A stretch of 64,000 bases of DNA, taken from positions 1 through 64,000 of the forward strand of contig CAYVWB010000002.1 of the NCBI GenBank assembly GCA_964455395.1, given 5' to 3'. The DNA comes from CAYVWB01 sp964455395 (GTDB taxonomy: Bacteria > Desulfobacterota > Desulfovibrionia > Desulfovibrionales > Desulfovibrionaceae). The notes beneath the pieces were generated by a model. That model searched no databases and was not told the origin of the DNA. It worked only from the letters and a program-made list of their open reading frames with translations. Positions 53,286-62,579 of this stretch are shown here, in pieces; position 1 is the first letter of the stretch; each line of letters begins with the position of its first letter. A program made the translations under genes and the position numbers.

Positions 53286-54365
53286 ATGTTTCATCTGGAA
53301 GTCCTCCCCCGCAGCCAGAGTTTCGACCGTCCTTTTCTGAACACCGTTCAGGACAGCTTCTACAATTTGTGGAGTCCGGAAGCCGCGCCCTACCTTTTCG
53401 GGACCTTGGGGGCGGTGCTGCTCGTGGCGCTGCTGGCCACGGGGTATAATCTGTTGGCGGCGAGGCGTCGCGCGGAGTACGATGCTCCAGCCGGCTGGGT
53501 GGTGGACCGTCTCCGCGTCGTGGCGATCCTCCAGGAAGCGCTGGCCCAACGCGCCAAACTGGAGCTGCGGTTCACCCCGGTGGATCCTGCGCGCAAGTCC
53601 CTGCCATGCGCACTGAACGACGTGACCCGGGAGACGCTCATTCTGGAACCCCCGGCTTACGCCGAGGTGGGCCGCCATTGGCTGCGTCGGGAGGTGGAAT
53701 GCTACTTCCGCCAGCCGGACGCCAAAGGTCAGGTGGCGTTCTACCGCTTCACCAGCGAGATTCTCGGCGTGACGTCCGGCGGCAAGGACCGCACGCTTCT
53801 GGAAGTCGCCATGCCGGAGATGCTGCACGATCACCAGAAACGGGGATTCTTGCGGCTCACCCCGCCAGCGCATTATTTCCTGGGCATGGCCTTGTGGCCG
53901 GAGTCGCGGTTGAAGCAGGCGTCCGGTCTGGGGGAGGCGCCCACGGACCTGCGCCAATGGGGCAAACCCCTCTTCACCTGCGCGCCGGACAAGGAACGCA
54001 ACCCCGTGACCATAGAGAACATCTCCGCTGGCGGCGTACGGGTCATCATCAGAAGCGACGCCGTGAAAGCGCAGCGCCTGAGCCTGCACGCCACCGAACA
54101 CGTGCTGATGTTGCTGGATCTCTACGACCCCGCAGCGCAGCACAAGCGTCGCTTCTGGCTGCGCAGCCGGGTGCGCAACGTGTACGAGGATTTCGAGACC
54201 CGCGACCTGGAGCTGGGGCTGCAGTTCGTGGCGCAAGGCAAGCTCATGCAGGAAGGCGAGCGCGCCATCAAATGGTACGAAGTGGGCCCAGACGGCATCG
54301 AACCCATCGCCGTCTGGGTGATGCAGCGCCATCTGGAGCTTTATCGCACCAAGGGATTGGGGTAA
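53286..54365 (+). CDS. PilZ-domain protein with one membrane segment
   Basis: 359 residues. A single transmembrane helix (about 38-57) is followed by a cytoplasmic YcgR-N-like region and a C-terminal PilZ domain. Cyclic di-GMP-binding residues are present: RxxxR in QKRGFLRL and the N/DxSxxG motif in NISAGGVRV. A basic-hydrophobic strand pattern follows (RFWLRSRVRNVYEDFE). It is probably an effector of the two nearby GGDEF proteins. It is a single gene between mnmG and the CorC-like gene. Confidence 0.87.
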   Translation: MFHLEVLPRSQSFDRPFLNTVQDSFYNLWSPEAAPYLFGTLGAVLLVALLATGYNLLAARRRAEYDAPAGWVVDRLRVVAILQEALAQRAKLELRFTPVDPARKSLPCALNDVTRETLILEPPAYAEVGRHWLRREVECYFRQPDAKGQVAFYRFTSEILGVTSGGKDRTLLEVAMPEMLHDHQKRGFLRLTPPAHYFLGMALWPESRLKQASGLGEAPTDLRQWGKPLFTCAPDKERNPVTIENISAGGVRVIIRSDAVKAQRLSLHATEHVLMLLDLYDPAAQHKRRFWLRSRVRNVYEDFETRDLELGLQFVAQGKLMQEGERAIKWYEVGPDGIEPIAVWVMQRHLELYRTKGLG

Positions 54366-54579
54366 AAAATGCACGAAGAGCCGTGCAGGGCTATTGATTT
54401 GTCCCGAATGTGATTATATTCATCATCCATGCATACAGCGCGGACGACGCAACAGCCACGCATCATGGCGTGAGTCTTCTGCGTCATTGAAGACGGTCTT
54501 TCCCGAATCGAGCCGTCTCCCCCTGAAAGCCGCACCACGCGGCGCGCTGCGACAGTCACCCCAACAAGGAGCGCAGGCC

Positions 54580-55449
54580 TTGGACGACGGCTCAGAGAGT
54601 AGATTTTGGCCGTTTCTCGGAAAACTCTTCAACGTGAGAAACGGCGCCTCCGTCGAGTCCCACATCCTCGACGCAAAACGTGAAGGAGAACTCAAGGCAG
54701 ACGATGTCGCCATGCTGCTCAATGTGTTGCGGCTTGGCGGTCGCCTCGTGCGCGAGATCATGATTCCCCGTACGGATATCGTCTGCGCCGAGGAAAAAGA
54801 TCCCCTGCCGGAAGTCATCGGGGCCATCATCGAATCCGGCCACTCCCGTATCCCCATCTACCGTGAAAACCGGGACCACATCACCGGCATCATCCACGCC
54901 AAGGACCTGTTGCGCGCCATGAGCCTCACCCAGAACGGCGCGTGCGTCGACGATGCGATCAACCTCCAGGAGCTCGCGCGCAAGCCCTTCTTCATCCCCG
55001 AGACGAAGAACGTCAAAGAGCTCATGCAGGAATTTCGCGCCAACAAGATCCACCTCGCCATCGCCCTCGACGAATACGGCGGCACCTCCGGCCTCATCAC
55101 CTTCGAAGACGTCCTGGAGGAAATCGTCGGCGAGATCGAAGACGAATACGACGCGCCACGACCGGACGAGATCCAGCCCCTGGAAGACGGCGGCTTCCTC
55201 CTCGCTGGCAGAACCACCCTCGCCGACGTCACGCGCTTCACCGGCGTGGTTGTCGTCTCAGACCAGGTGGAGACCATCGGCGGCTACCTCAGCGAGCTTG
55301 CCGGCCGCGTGCCCCAAGTGGGCGAAATCTTTACCGTGGGCGGCCACGAGTTCACTGTCCAGGAGGCGGATCACAAGCAAGTGCGCTGGCTTTCCCTCAA
55401 ACTGCTGGAACACTCCGAGACTGATGACGCACGCGCGCCGGAATCCTGA
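54580..55449 (+). CDS. CorC/HlyC-type CBS-pair protein
   Basis: 289 residues of the cytosolic CorC family: an N-terminal helix (SVESHILDAKREGELKADDVAMLLNVLRLGGRLVREIMIPRTDI), a CBS pair (SGHSRIPIYRENRDHITGIIHAKDLL; ALDEYGGTSGLITFEDVLEEIVGEI) and the C-terminal transporter-associated domain (LEDGGFLLAGRTTLADV). It lacks the transmembrane DUF21 part. Members are linked to Mg/Co export, or to lnt in conserved clusters. TTG at 54580 is the proposed start because AAGGAG precedes it by 8 bp and the domain starts soon after; ATG codons further up are unsupported. lnt follows after 231 bp. Confidence 0.88.
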   Translation: MDDGSESRFWPFLGKLFNVRNGASVESHILDAKREGELKADDVAMLLNVLRLGGRLVREIMIPRTDIVCAEEKDPLPEVIGAIIESGHSRIPIYRENRDHITGIIHAKDLLRAMSLTQNGACVDDAINLQELARKPFFIPETKNVKELMQEFRANKIHLAIALDEYGGTSGLITFEDVLEEIVGEIEDEYDAPRPDEIQPLEDGGFLLAGRTTLADVTRFTGVVVVSDQVETIGGYLSELAGRVPQVGEIFTVGGHEFTVQEADHKQVRWLSLKLLEHSETDDARAPES

Positions 55450-55680
55450 CTGCGAGACGACGCCGCGCCGTGGCGCACTTCAGGCGGAACAAAGCCCCCC
55501 GGCGCAGAAGGACGGGTGCGTCGCTCCCTCCTCTCCATGCTGCTCGGTCTCCTCCACCGGTGATGGCGCAGCCCGACGCCGCCGGCGGAGAGATCCCCGT
55601 TCCGACCCAGCGACCGCCGCCGCGCCTCCTCGCTGACCCCCCATCCGGCCATTCATCCACACCGTCCCCCCCCTCTGTCC

Positions 55681-57312
55681 ATGTCCGCTCCTTCAACCGT
55701 CCCCCGCCGCGTTTCCGTCGCGCCTGCGTTGCTGGCGAATCCCCTGGGGGTGCGCGCGCTGCTCATGGCGGGGTGCGCGCTGGCCACCTTCCTGGGCTTC
55801 CCCAACCCCGTGCTCCACGTTCCCTTCGCGGCGCTGGCGCTGCCTGCAGGGCTGACGGTCCTCGCCGCGCAGCCCAACGCCCACGGCCGACGCCCCGGCT
55901 TCTTCCGGCTCTTCGGGCGGGGGATGCTGACCGGCGGGTTGGGCTACGCCGCCTGTCTCTACTGGGTGTTCACGCCGGTGCATGTCTATGGTGGACTGCC
56001 GTGGATACTGGCCGCGCCGTGTCCCATGCTGCTGGGGCTGGCGTTGGGGCTCTACTCGGGGCTTTTCTGCTGGGCCATGGGCCGGGCGCTGGCGGCGTTT
56101 CCTCCCTGGCTTACCGTCCTGGCGGCGGGGCTCTTCTGGACGACCCTGGAAGCGCTGAAGGGTTGGCTCTTCACGGGGTTTCCATGGCTGGGTCTGGCGT
56201 CTTCGCTGGTTCCCTGGACGGCCATGCTGCAGACCATGGCCTTCATCGGCGCGGAAGGTCTCGGCGGCGTGCTGGCGGCGCTGGCGGCGCTCCCCGCCGT
56301 CTACGCCGTGCGGGCGGGGACGCGGAGCGCGCTCCTCGCCGGAAGCCTCGCCACGGCGGGTCTGGCGGCGCTCTGGTTCGTGGGGGCGCAGGGTCCGCTG
56401 GATCCGCAGACGTCCTTGGGAACCCGCGTCGTGGGCGTCGTGCAGGGGGCCGTGGATCAGGCCCGCAAGTGGGACCCCGACTACCAGGCCGAGACCGTGG
56501 CCCGCTACAGCGATCTGACCGAGGCGTTGACGGCTGCGTCCCGACCCGACCTCGTGGTCTGGCCGGAAACCGCCATGCCCTTCTATTTTCAGGAAAACAG
56601 GTTGCTGACCCTGAAAGTGCGCGCCTTGGCGGACACCTTGAACACACCCATCATCACCGGCTCGCCCGGCTACGAACCCGCCAAGGAGGAAGACGCGTTC
56701 CACTTCTACAACCGCGTCTACCTCGTCAACGATCAAGGGGGCGACGCGCGCCATGGCGTCTACGCCAAGCAGCATCTGGTGCCCTTCGGCGAGTACGTGC
56801 CCTTCGGCGAATACCTCCCGCTGGAGAAGCTCGTCCACGGCGCAGGCGACTTCGCTGCCGGCGAGGACGCACGGCCTCTGCTGCTTTCGGAGGACCCGGC
56901 GCTGCGCATGGGCATGCTCATCTGCTACGAGAGCATTTTCCCCGGTCTGGCGCGGGAACGCGTGCGCCTGGGCGCGACATTGCTTGTGAACGTCACCAAC
57001 GACGCCTGGTTCGGCCGCACCGCCGCGCCGTGGCAACACCTCCACCTGGCGGCCTTGCGGGCCGTGGAGACGGGTCGCAGCATGGTGCGCGCCGCCAACA
57101 CGGGCGTCTCCGCCATCATCCTGCCGAGTGGCGTGATCACACAGGCGACGCCCTTGTACGAGACCGCTGCCTTCGCGACGACCGTCCCCTTGTACGATGG
57201 GGAGACGTTCTTCACGAAGCATGGCTTCCTTCTCTTGTCGGCAGGGCATTTCTGCAGTACCGTCTTGCTGTTGACGACGTACGCCATGCTCAGGCGCCGC
57301 CGCGACGTCTGA
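55681..57312 (+). CDS. lnt: Apolipoprotein N-acyltransferase
   Basis: Inner-membrane enzyme that adds the third acyl chain to lipoproteins. 543 residues with about six N-terminal membrane segments, then the nitrilase-like domain. Catalytic triad: Glu in VVWPETAMPF, Lys in YAKQHLVPFGEYVPF, and Cys in MGMLICYESIF. A final membrane helix lies near the C-terminus. Adjacency to a CorC-like gene upstream is a common conserved arrangement. prfB begins 68 bp downstream on the same strand. No strong ribosome binding site precedes the ATG. Confidence 0.96.
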   Translation: MSAPSTVPRRVSVAPALLANPLGVRALLMAGCALATFLGFPNPVLHVPFAALALPAGLTVLAAQPNAHGRRPGFFRLFGRGMLTGGLGYAACLYWVFTPVHVYGGLPWILAAPCPMLLGLALGLYSGLFCWAMGRALAAFPPWLTVLAAGLFWTTLEALKGWLFTGFPWLGLASSLVPWTAMLQTMAFIGAEGLGGVLAALAALPAVYAVRAGTRSALLAGSLATAGLAALWFVGAQGPLDPQTSLGTRVVGVVQGAVDQARKWDPDYQAETVARYSDLTEALTAASRPDLVVWPETAMPFYFQENRLLTLKVRALADTLNTPIITGSPGYEPAKEEDAFHFYNRVYLVNDQGGDARHGVYAKQHLVPFGEYVPFGEYLPLEKLVHGAGDFAAGEDARPLLLSEDPALRMGMLICYESIFPGLARERVRLGATLLVNVTNDAWFGRTAAPWQHLHLAALRAVETGRSMVRAANTGVSAIILPSGVITQATPLYETAAFATTVPLYDGETFFTKHGFLLLSAGHFCSTVLLLTTYAMLRRRRDV

Positions 57313-57380
57313 ACGCGTCCCCCGGCGAATCTCTATCACGCTGCATCATCCGCATTTCATTGACAAGGACCACCACGACC

Positions 57381-58494
57381 ATGCTCCAACTCTCCGATCT
57401 GAAGCTGCGCATCTCCCCCATCGTCGAACAGTTCGAAAGCCTCTGGAGGCGTCTTTGACCTGGAGGGAGCCAAAGCGCGGTTGACCGCCATCGAACAGGA
57501 ACTCGCCAAGCCCGACGCCTGGAACAATCCCGAAGCGCTCACCCCTGTTCTCAAGGAAAAAAGCCGGCTGGAACACACGGTGGCGCAGTGGGAGGCCTTG
57601 GGCAAAGCCTACCAAGATCTGGAGGAATGGCGCATGTTTGCCGCCGAGGAGGAAGACCAGGAAACCCTGGAGAACCTCTCCGAACAGATCGACGTGCTGG
57701 CAGCGCGCCTGGAAACCACGGAGATGGACCTCCTCCTCTCCCAGCCTGAAGACAAAGGCGACGCCATTCTGGAAATCCACCCCGGCGCAGGCGGCGCCGA
57801 AGCGCAAGACTGGGCCGAGATGCTGCTGCGCATGTACCGCCGCTGGGCGGAACGTCACGACTGCGCCGCCGAGCTGCTGGACTACCTGCCCGGCTCCGAA
57901 GCCGGCCTCAAGAGCGCAACCCTCAACATCAAAGGCCCCAACGCATTCGGGTTGCTCAAAGGGGAAACCGGCATCCACCGTCTCATCCGCATCTCCCCCT
58001 TCGATTCCTCGGGCCGGCGCCACACCTCGTTCGCCTCGGTAAGCGTGTTGCCCGACTCGGACGAGGAGATCGACATCGAAATCCGCGAGGAAGACATCCG
58101 CGTTGACGTCTTCCGTTCCTCGGGGCCGGGTGGTCAGTCCGTGAACACCACGAGCTCCGCCGTGCGCATCACGCACCTTCCCACCGGCGTGGTGGCGCAG
58201 TGCCAGAACGAGAAATCCCAGCTGCGCAACAAGGAAACGGCCCTGAAGATCCTCAAGGCGCGTCTGCTGGAGATCGAGATGAAGAAGCGCGAGGAAGAAC
58301 AGCAGGAACAGTACGCCAGCAAGGACGCCATCGCTTGGGGCAGCCAGATCCGCACGTACACCCTGCAGCCGTACCGGCTGGTGAAAGACCACCGCACCAA
58401 CAGCGAGATGGGCGATGTGGAAGCCGCACTGGACGGCCGCATCGACACCCTTATCCGCGACTACCTCCTCCACCTCCATGGCGACCATGCCTGA
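57381..58494 (+). CDS. prfB: Peptide chain release factor 2 (programmed +1 frameshift)
   Basis: RF2 recognises UAA and UGA stops. The gene starts at ATG 57381, runs 25 codons to an in-frame TGA at 57456-57458, and continues in the +1 frame from GAC (57457) to the stop at 58492-58494. Together they encode about 370 residues. The tripeptide anticodon SPF (ISPFDSSGRRHTSFASVSV region) and the GGQ loop (SSGPGGQSVNTTSSAVR) are present. Low RF2 favours the frameshift, giving autoregulation. The 3' end overlaps the next GGDEF gene. Confidence 0.97.
57445..57458 (+). promoter_or_regulatory. RF2 programmed frameshift site
   Basis: An internal Shine-Dalgarno GGAGG (57445-57449) lies three bases before the slippery CTT (57453-57455), which is followed directly by TGA and C. 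Sequence and spacing match the classical RF2 shift site. Confidence 0.96.
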
Positions 58495-59401
58495 CGACCC
58501 CCGCTGCGAGCCCCTCCCCGTGGCGCCCGAGACGCCTGACTCCGGCGGTCGGGACGAGCGACCGGAACTTGCGGAACTGACCGAACTGGCGCAGGAGCTC
58601 GCCGCTCTGGGCAAGCAACTCGCTCAAGCCGTGGGCGGCTCCCGCCGGACCCTGGACGGCAAGCCGGCCACCGTGGCCCTGGCGCGCATCCTGCCCCAGC
58701 TGGACGCCCACGCCTTGGCCGGCCTCTCCGAAGACCCCGTGCTGCGGGACTGGCTGGCTGTGCCCCTGACCGGTGAGACCTATCCCTTCCTGGTGCATCT
58801 GCAAAAGCGCCTGGAGGACCTGAGCTACAAGACCGACCACGACACCCTGACAGGGTTGCTGAACCGCCGCGCTTTCGACCGCATCCTGGAGCAGGAGCTC
58901 AATCGCGCGCGACGCCAGCACACGCGGCTTGCCGTGGCTGTCATCGATGTGGACGACTTCAAGCGCGTCAACGACGTCTATGGCCACCCCTGCGGCGACA
59001 AAGTCCTCGCAGCCCTGGGACGCACCGTGGACACCAACACACGCGCCTACGACGCTGCTGCGCGCATCGGCGGAGAGGAGTTCGCCATCATCCTCCCCGG
59101 TTCCGGTCCCCACAAGTCCCGCGCGTTGCTGGAACGGCTCCTGAGCGTCTTCCGAGAGACCCCCTTCCACTGCGAAGGCCACGACCCCTTCCACGCCACC
59201 TTCTCCGTGGGCCTCGCCTTCACCAAAGGCGCAAGCCCGCAACTCACCCCCACGGCGCTTGTCCAGGCAGCGGACAAAGCGCTCTATCGCGCCAAGAAAA
59301 AAGGCAAGAACACCGTGGAACTGGTGAAGATGGAGGTTGAGGAGGTCGCGCCCAAGGCCACCATGGTCCAGTCCGACGAAAAACGCTTCCTCTTCGGTTA
59401 A
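58487..59401 (+). CDS. GGDEF-domain diguanylate cyclase
   Basis: 304 residues. An N-terminal helical region of about 115 residues is followed by the GGDEF domain (TDHDTLTGLLNRRAFD, DVDDFKRVNDVYGHPCGD) with active site GGEEF and an I-site RxxD (RAYD) five residues before it. It should make cyclic di-GMP. The ATG at 58487 lies inside the end of prfB (8-base overlap), implying translational coupling; the ATG at 58478 is an alternative. It is followed after 18 bp by the FlhG-like gene, consistent with a link between cyclic di-GMP and motility. Confidence 0.92.
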   Translation: MPDDPRCEPLPVAPETPDSGGRDERPELAELTELAQELAALGKQLAQAVGGSRRTLDGKPATVALARILPQLDAHALAGLSEDPVLRDWLAVPLTGETYPFLVHLQKRLEDLSYKTDHDTLTGLLNRRAFDRILEQELNRARRQHTRLAVAVIDVDDFKRVNDVYGHPCGDKVLAALGRTVDTNTRAYDAAARIGGEEFAIILPGSGPHKSRALLERLLSVFRETPFHCEGHDPFHATFSVGLAFTKGASPQLTPTALVQAADKALYRAKKKGKNTVELVKMEVEEVAPKATMVQSDEKRFLFG

Positions 59402-59419
59402 CCGCGCAAGGGATTTTGC

Positions 59420-60247
59420 ATGAACAAGAAAGGCACACTCAGCGTCAGCGTGCTCTCCGGCAAAGGCGGTGTGGGCAAGACCAACATCGCCCTGAACCTC
59501 TGCTACTGCTTGAACAAAGGCCACCAGCGACTCTTGCTGATGGACTGTGATATCGGCTTGGCGAATCTGGACGTGCTGCTGGGCATCGCGCCGGAGAAGA
59601 ACATCCAGGACCTGCTGGATTCGGACGTGGCGCCAAACGACGTCACCGTCTCCCTCAGCGACGACGGCTTCGACTTCCTCCCCGCGGCTTCCGGCGTGCC
59701 CGAGCTGCTGGAACTGGACGAGGAAATGCAAGCCACCCTCTTCGAACGACTCACCCCGCTTTTTTCCCGCTACGACTTTCTCTTTCTGGACCTCGGCGCC
59801 GGCATCACGCCCACGGTGCTCTCCTTCGCCGCCATGACCCGACTACGGCTCATCGTGGTGACGCCGGAACCCACTTCCCTCACGGACTCCTACGCGCTCA
59901 TCAAAGTGCTCGCCACCCAGCACGACGTGCGGGACTTCCACGTCATCGTCAACCAGGTGGAGTCCCCCGCCGAGGAACAAGAGACCTTCGGCCGGCTGAA
60001 CGCCGCTTGCGAACGCTTCCTGGGCTTCTCTGTACGGCGTCTGGGGGGCATCCGCCAAGACCGCGCCGTGGTGGAGTCCGTGCGCCGCCAGACGCCGCTG
60101 ATGCGCCACGCTCCCAAAAGCAAGGCTGCGCAGGACATCTTTCAGATCGCCGTGAAAATCATGAAAATGCGCGAAAAACAGCGCGACGCACTGCGGCAGG
60201 AGCACATCCTGGCTTTGCCGCCGGACTGGGAGATTGAGACACTGTAA
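59420..60247 (+). CDS. MinD/FlhG-type ATPase
   Basis: 275-residue P-loop ATPase with the deviant Walker A SGKGGVGKTNIALNL and MDCDIGLANLDVLLGI, a segment typical of FlhG/YlxH proteins that control flagellar number and placement. Further features are LDLGAGIT (Walker B region) and VVTPEPTSLTDSYALIK. FlhG usually lies with flhF in flagellar clusters; here it follows a GGDEF gene and no flagellar gene is adjacent, so a role in another polarity system is possible. A typical C-terminal membrane-targeting helix is present in the last ~25 residues (MKMREKQRDALRQ). Confidence 0.88.
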   Translation: MNKKGTLSVSVLSGKGGVGKTNIALNLCYCLNKGHQRLLLMDCDIGLANLDVLLGIAPEKNIQDLLDSDVAPNDVTVSLSDDGFDFLPAASGVPELLELDEEMQATLFERLTPLFSRYDFLFLDLGAGITPTVLSFAAMTRLRLIVVTPEPTSLTDSYALIKVLATQHDVRDFHVIVNQVESPAEEQETFGRLNAACERFLGFSVRRLGGIRQDRAVVESVRRQTPLMRHAPKSKAAQDIFQIAVKIMKMREKQRDALRQEHILALPPDWEIETL

Positions 60248-60425
60248 CGCCGCGTCAGGATGCGCATTTCCTGTTGCCGAATACATAATCATCTGATAAC
60301 ATGGAACTTACGCGTATGGTCCCTGTCGTCGTTCTGGGGAGGAACGCTGGAGCCATGCGCTTTACGGCGCTGCGGGTCGCAACACGCACGCCATCGGGGG
60401 GACCACCTCAACCCGGAGTGTCCCG

Positions 60426-60701
60426 ATGAACAAGAGCGAATTGATCAAGAAACTGGCGGAAGAGACCGACATACCCATTGATGAAGCCACTGTGGTGGTC
60501 AACACGTTCGTCACTGCCGTCAAGGAATCCCTCTTCGAGGGTGACCGTGTGGAAATCCGAGGGTTTGGCTCCTTCAAGCTGAAGGAGTACGGCGGCTACC
60601 AGGGCCGCAACCCCAAAACCGGCGACGTGGTGGACGTGGCGCCCAAACAGCTGCCCTTCTTCCGCGCCGGCAAAGAGCTCAAGGAATACTTGAACCAATG
60701 A
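60426..60701 (+). CDS. HU/IHF-family nucleoid protein
   Basis: 91 residues with the family start MNKSELIKKLAEETDI, the beta-arm region EIRGFGSFKLKEYGGYQGRNPKTGDVVDV and the C-terminal LPFFRAGKELKEYLN. GRNPKTG is the arm-tip signature. Whether it works as HU homodimer or IHF-alpha cannot be decided from sequence alone; the YGGYQGRNPKTG arm fits either. GGAG lies upstream of the ATG. Its TGA overlaps the ATG of the next, selenoprotein, gene (ATGA). Confidence 0.96.
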   Translation: MNKSELIKKLAEETDIPIDEATVVVNTFVTAVKESLFEGDRVEIRGFGSFKLKEYGGYQGRNPKTGDVVDVAPKQLPFFRAGKELKEYLNQ

Positions 60702-61585
60702 GACGCCTCCGCACCCTGCTGCTGGCCTGCGCGGTTTTGCTCCTCCTTGGCGCCGCCTCCTCGTTGGCGACGCCTGCGCGCGCCCTGAGCGAGCCTCTGC
60801 TCATCGTCTTCAACGCCGAATCCCGGGGCTACTTCGACCCCTGCCCCTCCTGAGGCGGCAAGCTGGTAGGCGGGTTGGCCCGGCGGGCCACCTTCATCAA
60901 GACGCTGGCAGACGAAATCGACCGCGAACGCACCTTGCTGCTGGCCGGTCCCAACGAGCTGTTCGCCAAACGCGACGCCTCCGCCCGGCCGGAAGCGCAC
61001 CGCGCGCCGGCCTTTGCGGACGCCTACGCCGCCATGGGCTACGACGCCGTCTACGTGACACAGGACGAAGCCCTCTGGCTGCAGCAGAACGCCGGCCGTA
61101 CGCCGGAGCTCTTCAAATCCGTGGACCAGAAGGGCTTGGTGGAAACCCACGACTTGGACGGCGTGCGTGTCGCCGTGGTGGCGTTCCCCGAACCCGTTGT
61201 GGGCCACAACCCCACCGACGCTCAGACTGCCTGGGTGGTGGAGACCATCAAGGACTTGCGCGCCGGGGAAGGCGCTGCGGACCTCGTGGTGGGCGTCTCG
61301 CCGTGGGGCAAGCTTGCGGAGCAACAGTTTCTGGAAGCCGCCGCCGCCGCGCCGGACATCCTCCTGGGCGGAGGCCCGGGCCCAGGTCACCCCGAAGTGC
61401 TCACCCGCAATGGCGAAACGCTCTGGGTGCGGTCCTACTACAAAGGCCGCGCGCTGAATCTGGTGCGTGTGTTCGCCCTCCCGCAAGCAGGACAATGGCA
61501 GTTCGGCGTGGACTTCACCACCGAAGTCCAAGCCCTGGACGAGACCATCGCAGACGACCCAGCCATGCGGACCCTGTTCCATTGA
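60698..61585 (+). CDS. Selenoprotein candidate, UshA-like periplasmic phosphoesterase-related
   Basis: Reading through the TGA at 60851-60853 gives 295 residues. A signal peptide (hydrophobic core LLLACAVLLLLG, cleaved near residue 29 after ARA) is followed by LLIVFNAESRGYFDPCPSU, with U at residue 52 in a CxxU redox motif, then GGKLVGGLARRATFIK. This resembles the metallophosphoesterase-type proteins annotated as UshA-like (seleno)proteins, where Cys homologues have a CxC or CxxC at this point. Without read-through, only a 51-residue leader or a headless C-terminal fragment would be made. A stem-loop follows the TGA. The start overlaps the HU stop by two bases. Confidence 0.85.
60851..60890 (+). 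promoter_or_regulatory. UGA codon with candidate bacterial SECIS hairpin
   Basis: TGA at 60851-60853, then a hairpin: TGGCCC (60876-60881) pairs perfectly with GGGCCA (60885-60890) around a GGC loop, about 28 bases after the UGA. This distance is compatible with bacterial SECIS elements, which lie immediately downstream within the coding region and usually have a G in the loop. Confidence 0.6.
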
Positions 61586-61632
61586 TCCCAACCCCCTGAA
61601 AACACACAACGCGCCGCCACAGAGGTTTCCCC

Positions 61633-62475
61633 ATGGGCGTCATCTTCCACAAGATGCAAGGCAGCGGCAACGATTTCGTGCTCATCGACAACCGGGACCT
61701 GCAACTCCCCAGAGACGCCATGCCGGCGTGGGCCCGCGCCATCTCGCCGCGCGCCTTGAGCGTGGGCGCTGACGGCGTCATTTTTCTCGAGGAGCCCGGC
61801 GACCGTGACGCCGACTATATCTGGCACTTCTACAACGCAGACGGCTCCCGCCCGGAGATGTGCGGCAATGCTTCACGCTGCGCCGCCCGACTGGCGTTGC
61901 GGCTGGGGCTTGCCGGAGAAGCCCATGTGCTGGGCACGGACGCCGGGCCCATCCGCGCCGTGGTGGACGAGGCCGCCGGCCGGGCCAAGGTGGCGCTCAC
62001 ACCGCCCAGGAACATGGCCCTGAACATCGCCCTCACTTTTCCCTCGGCTACACAGCTCGCCCCCCGCACCGTCCATTTCGTGGACACGGGCGTGCCCCAT
62101 GTCGTCATCTTCACCGATGAGACCGAGGACATCGCCGCCATGGACATCATGACGTACGGCCCTGCCCTGCGTTATCACGAACGTTTCGCTCCGGCGGGAA
62201 CCAACGCCAACCTCGCCGTGGTCCACGGTGAAAACACACTCACCTTGCGGACCTACGAACGCGGCGTGGAAGGCGAGACCTTGGCGTGCGGCACCGGCGC
62301 CGCCGCCGCAGGCGTGCTGGCCCATGCGCTGGGCTTGACAGGACCCGCCCTCACCGTGCGCACCGCCGGCGGCGATGAATTGGGTATTTCCCAGGAAGAC
62401 GGCGTCGTCTTCCTGGAAGGCCCCGCCAAGTACATCTACAAAGGGGAACTGGAGCCCGCGGACCTGGGCCTGTAA
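61633..62475 (+). CDS. dapF: Diaminopimelate epimerase
   Basis: Converts L,L- to meso-diaminopimelate for lysine and peptidoglycan. 280 residues with the two-Cys racemase mechanism: C77 in MCGNASRC and C219 in LACGTGAAAA, each on a symmetrical half. The N-terminal KMQGSGNDFVLIDNR is the family signature. The gene follows the selenoprotein gene after 47 bp and is probably co-transcribed. Confidence 0.97.
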   Translation: MGVIFHKMQGSGNDFVLIDNRDLQLPRDAMPAWARAISPRALSVGADGVIFLEEPGDRDADYIWHFYNADGSRPEMCGNASRCAARLALRLGLAGEAHVLGTDAGPIRAVVDEAAGRAKVALTPPRNMALNIALTFPSATQLAPRTVHFVDTGVPHVVIFTDETEDIAAMDIMTYGPALRYHERFAPAGTNANLAVVHGENTLTLRTYERGVEGETLACGTGAAAAGVLAHALGLTGPALTVRTAGGDELGISQEDGVVFLEGPAKYIYKGELEPADLGL

Positions 62476-62579
62476 GCGCGCTCCCGGGGATGGCGGGGGC
62501 GCCCGCGACTTCCCTTTTCGAGCCATGGAGCAACGGCGCATGACGCGCCGACTCCCTTGTTGATGACGCAGGGGCGACC

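Noticed and set aside
57456..57458. TGA near the start of prfB as a nonsense mutation
   Set aside because: Sequence and spacing are those of the classical programmed frameshift.
60851..60853. TGA as evidence of a pseudogene
   Set aside because: The frame is otherwise intact on both sides, the codon falls in a CxxU redox motif, and a hairpin follows; selenocysteine is the better explanation.
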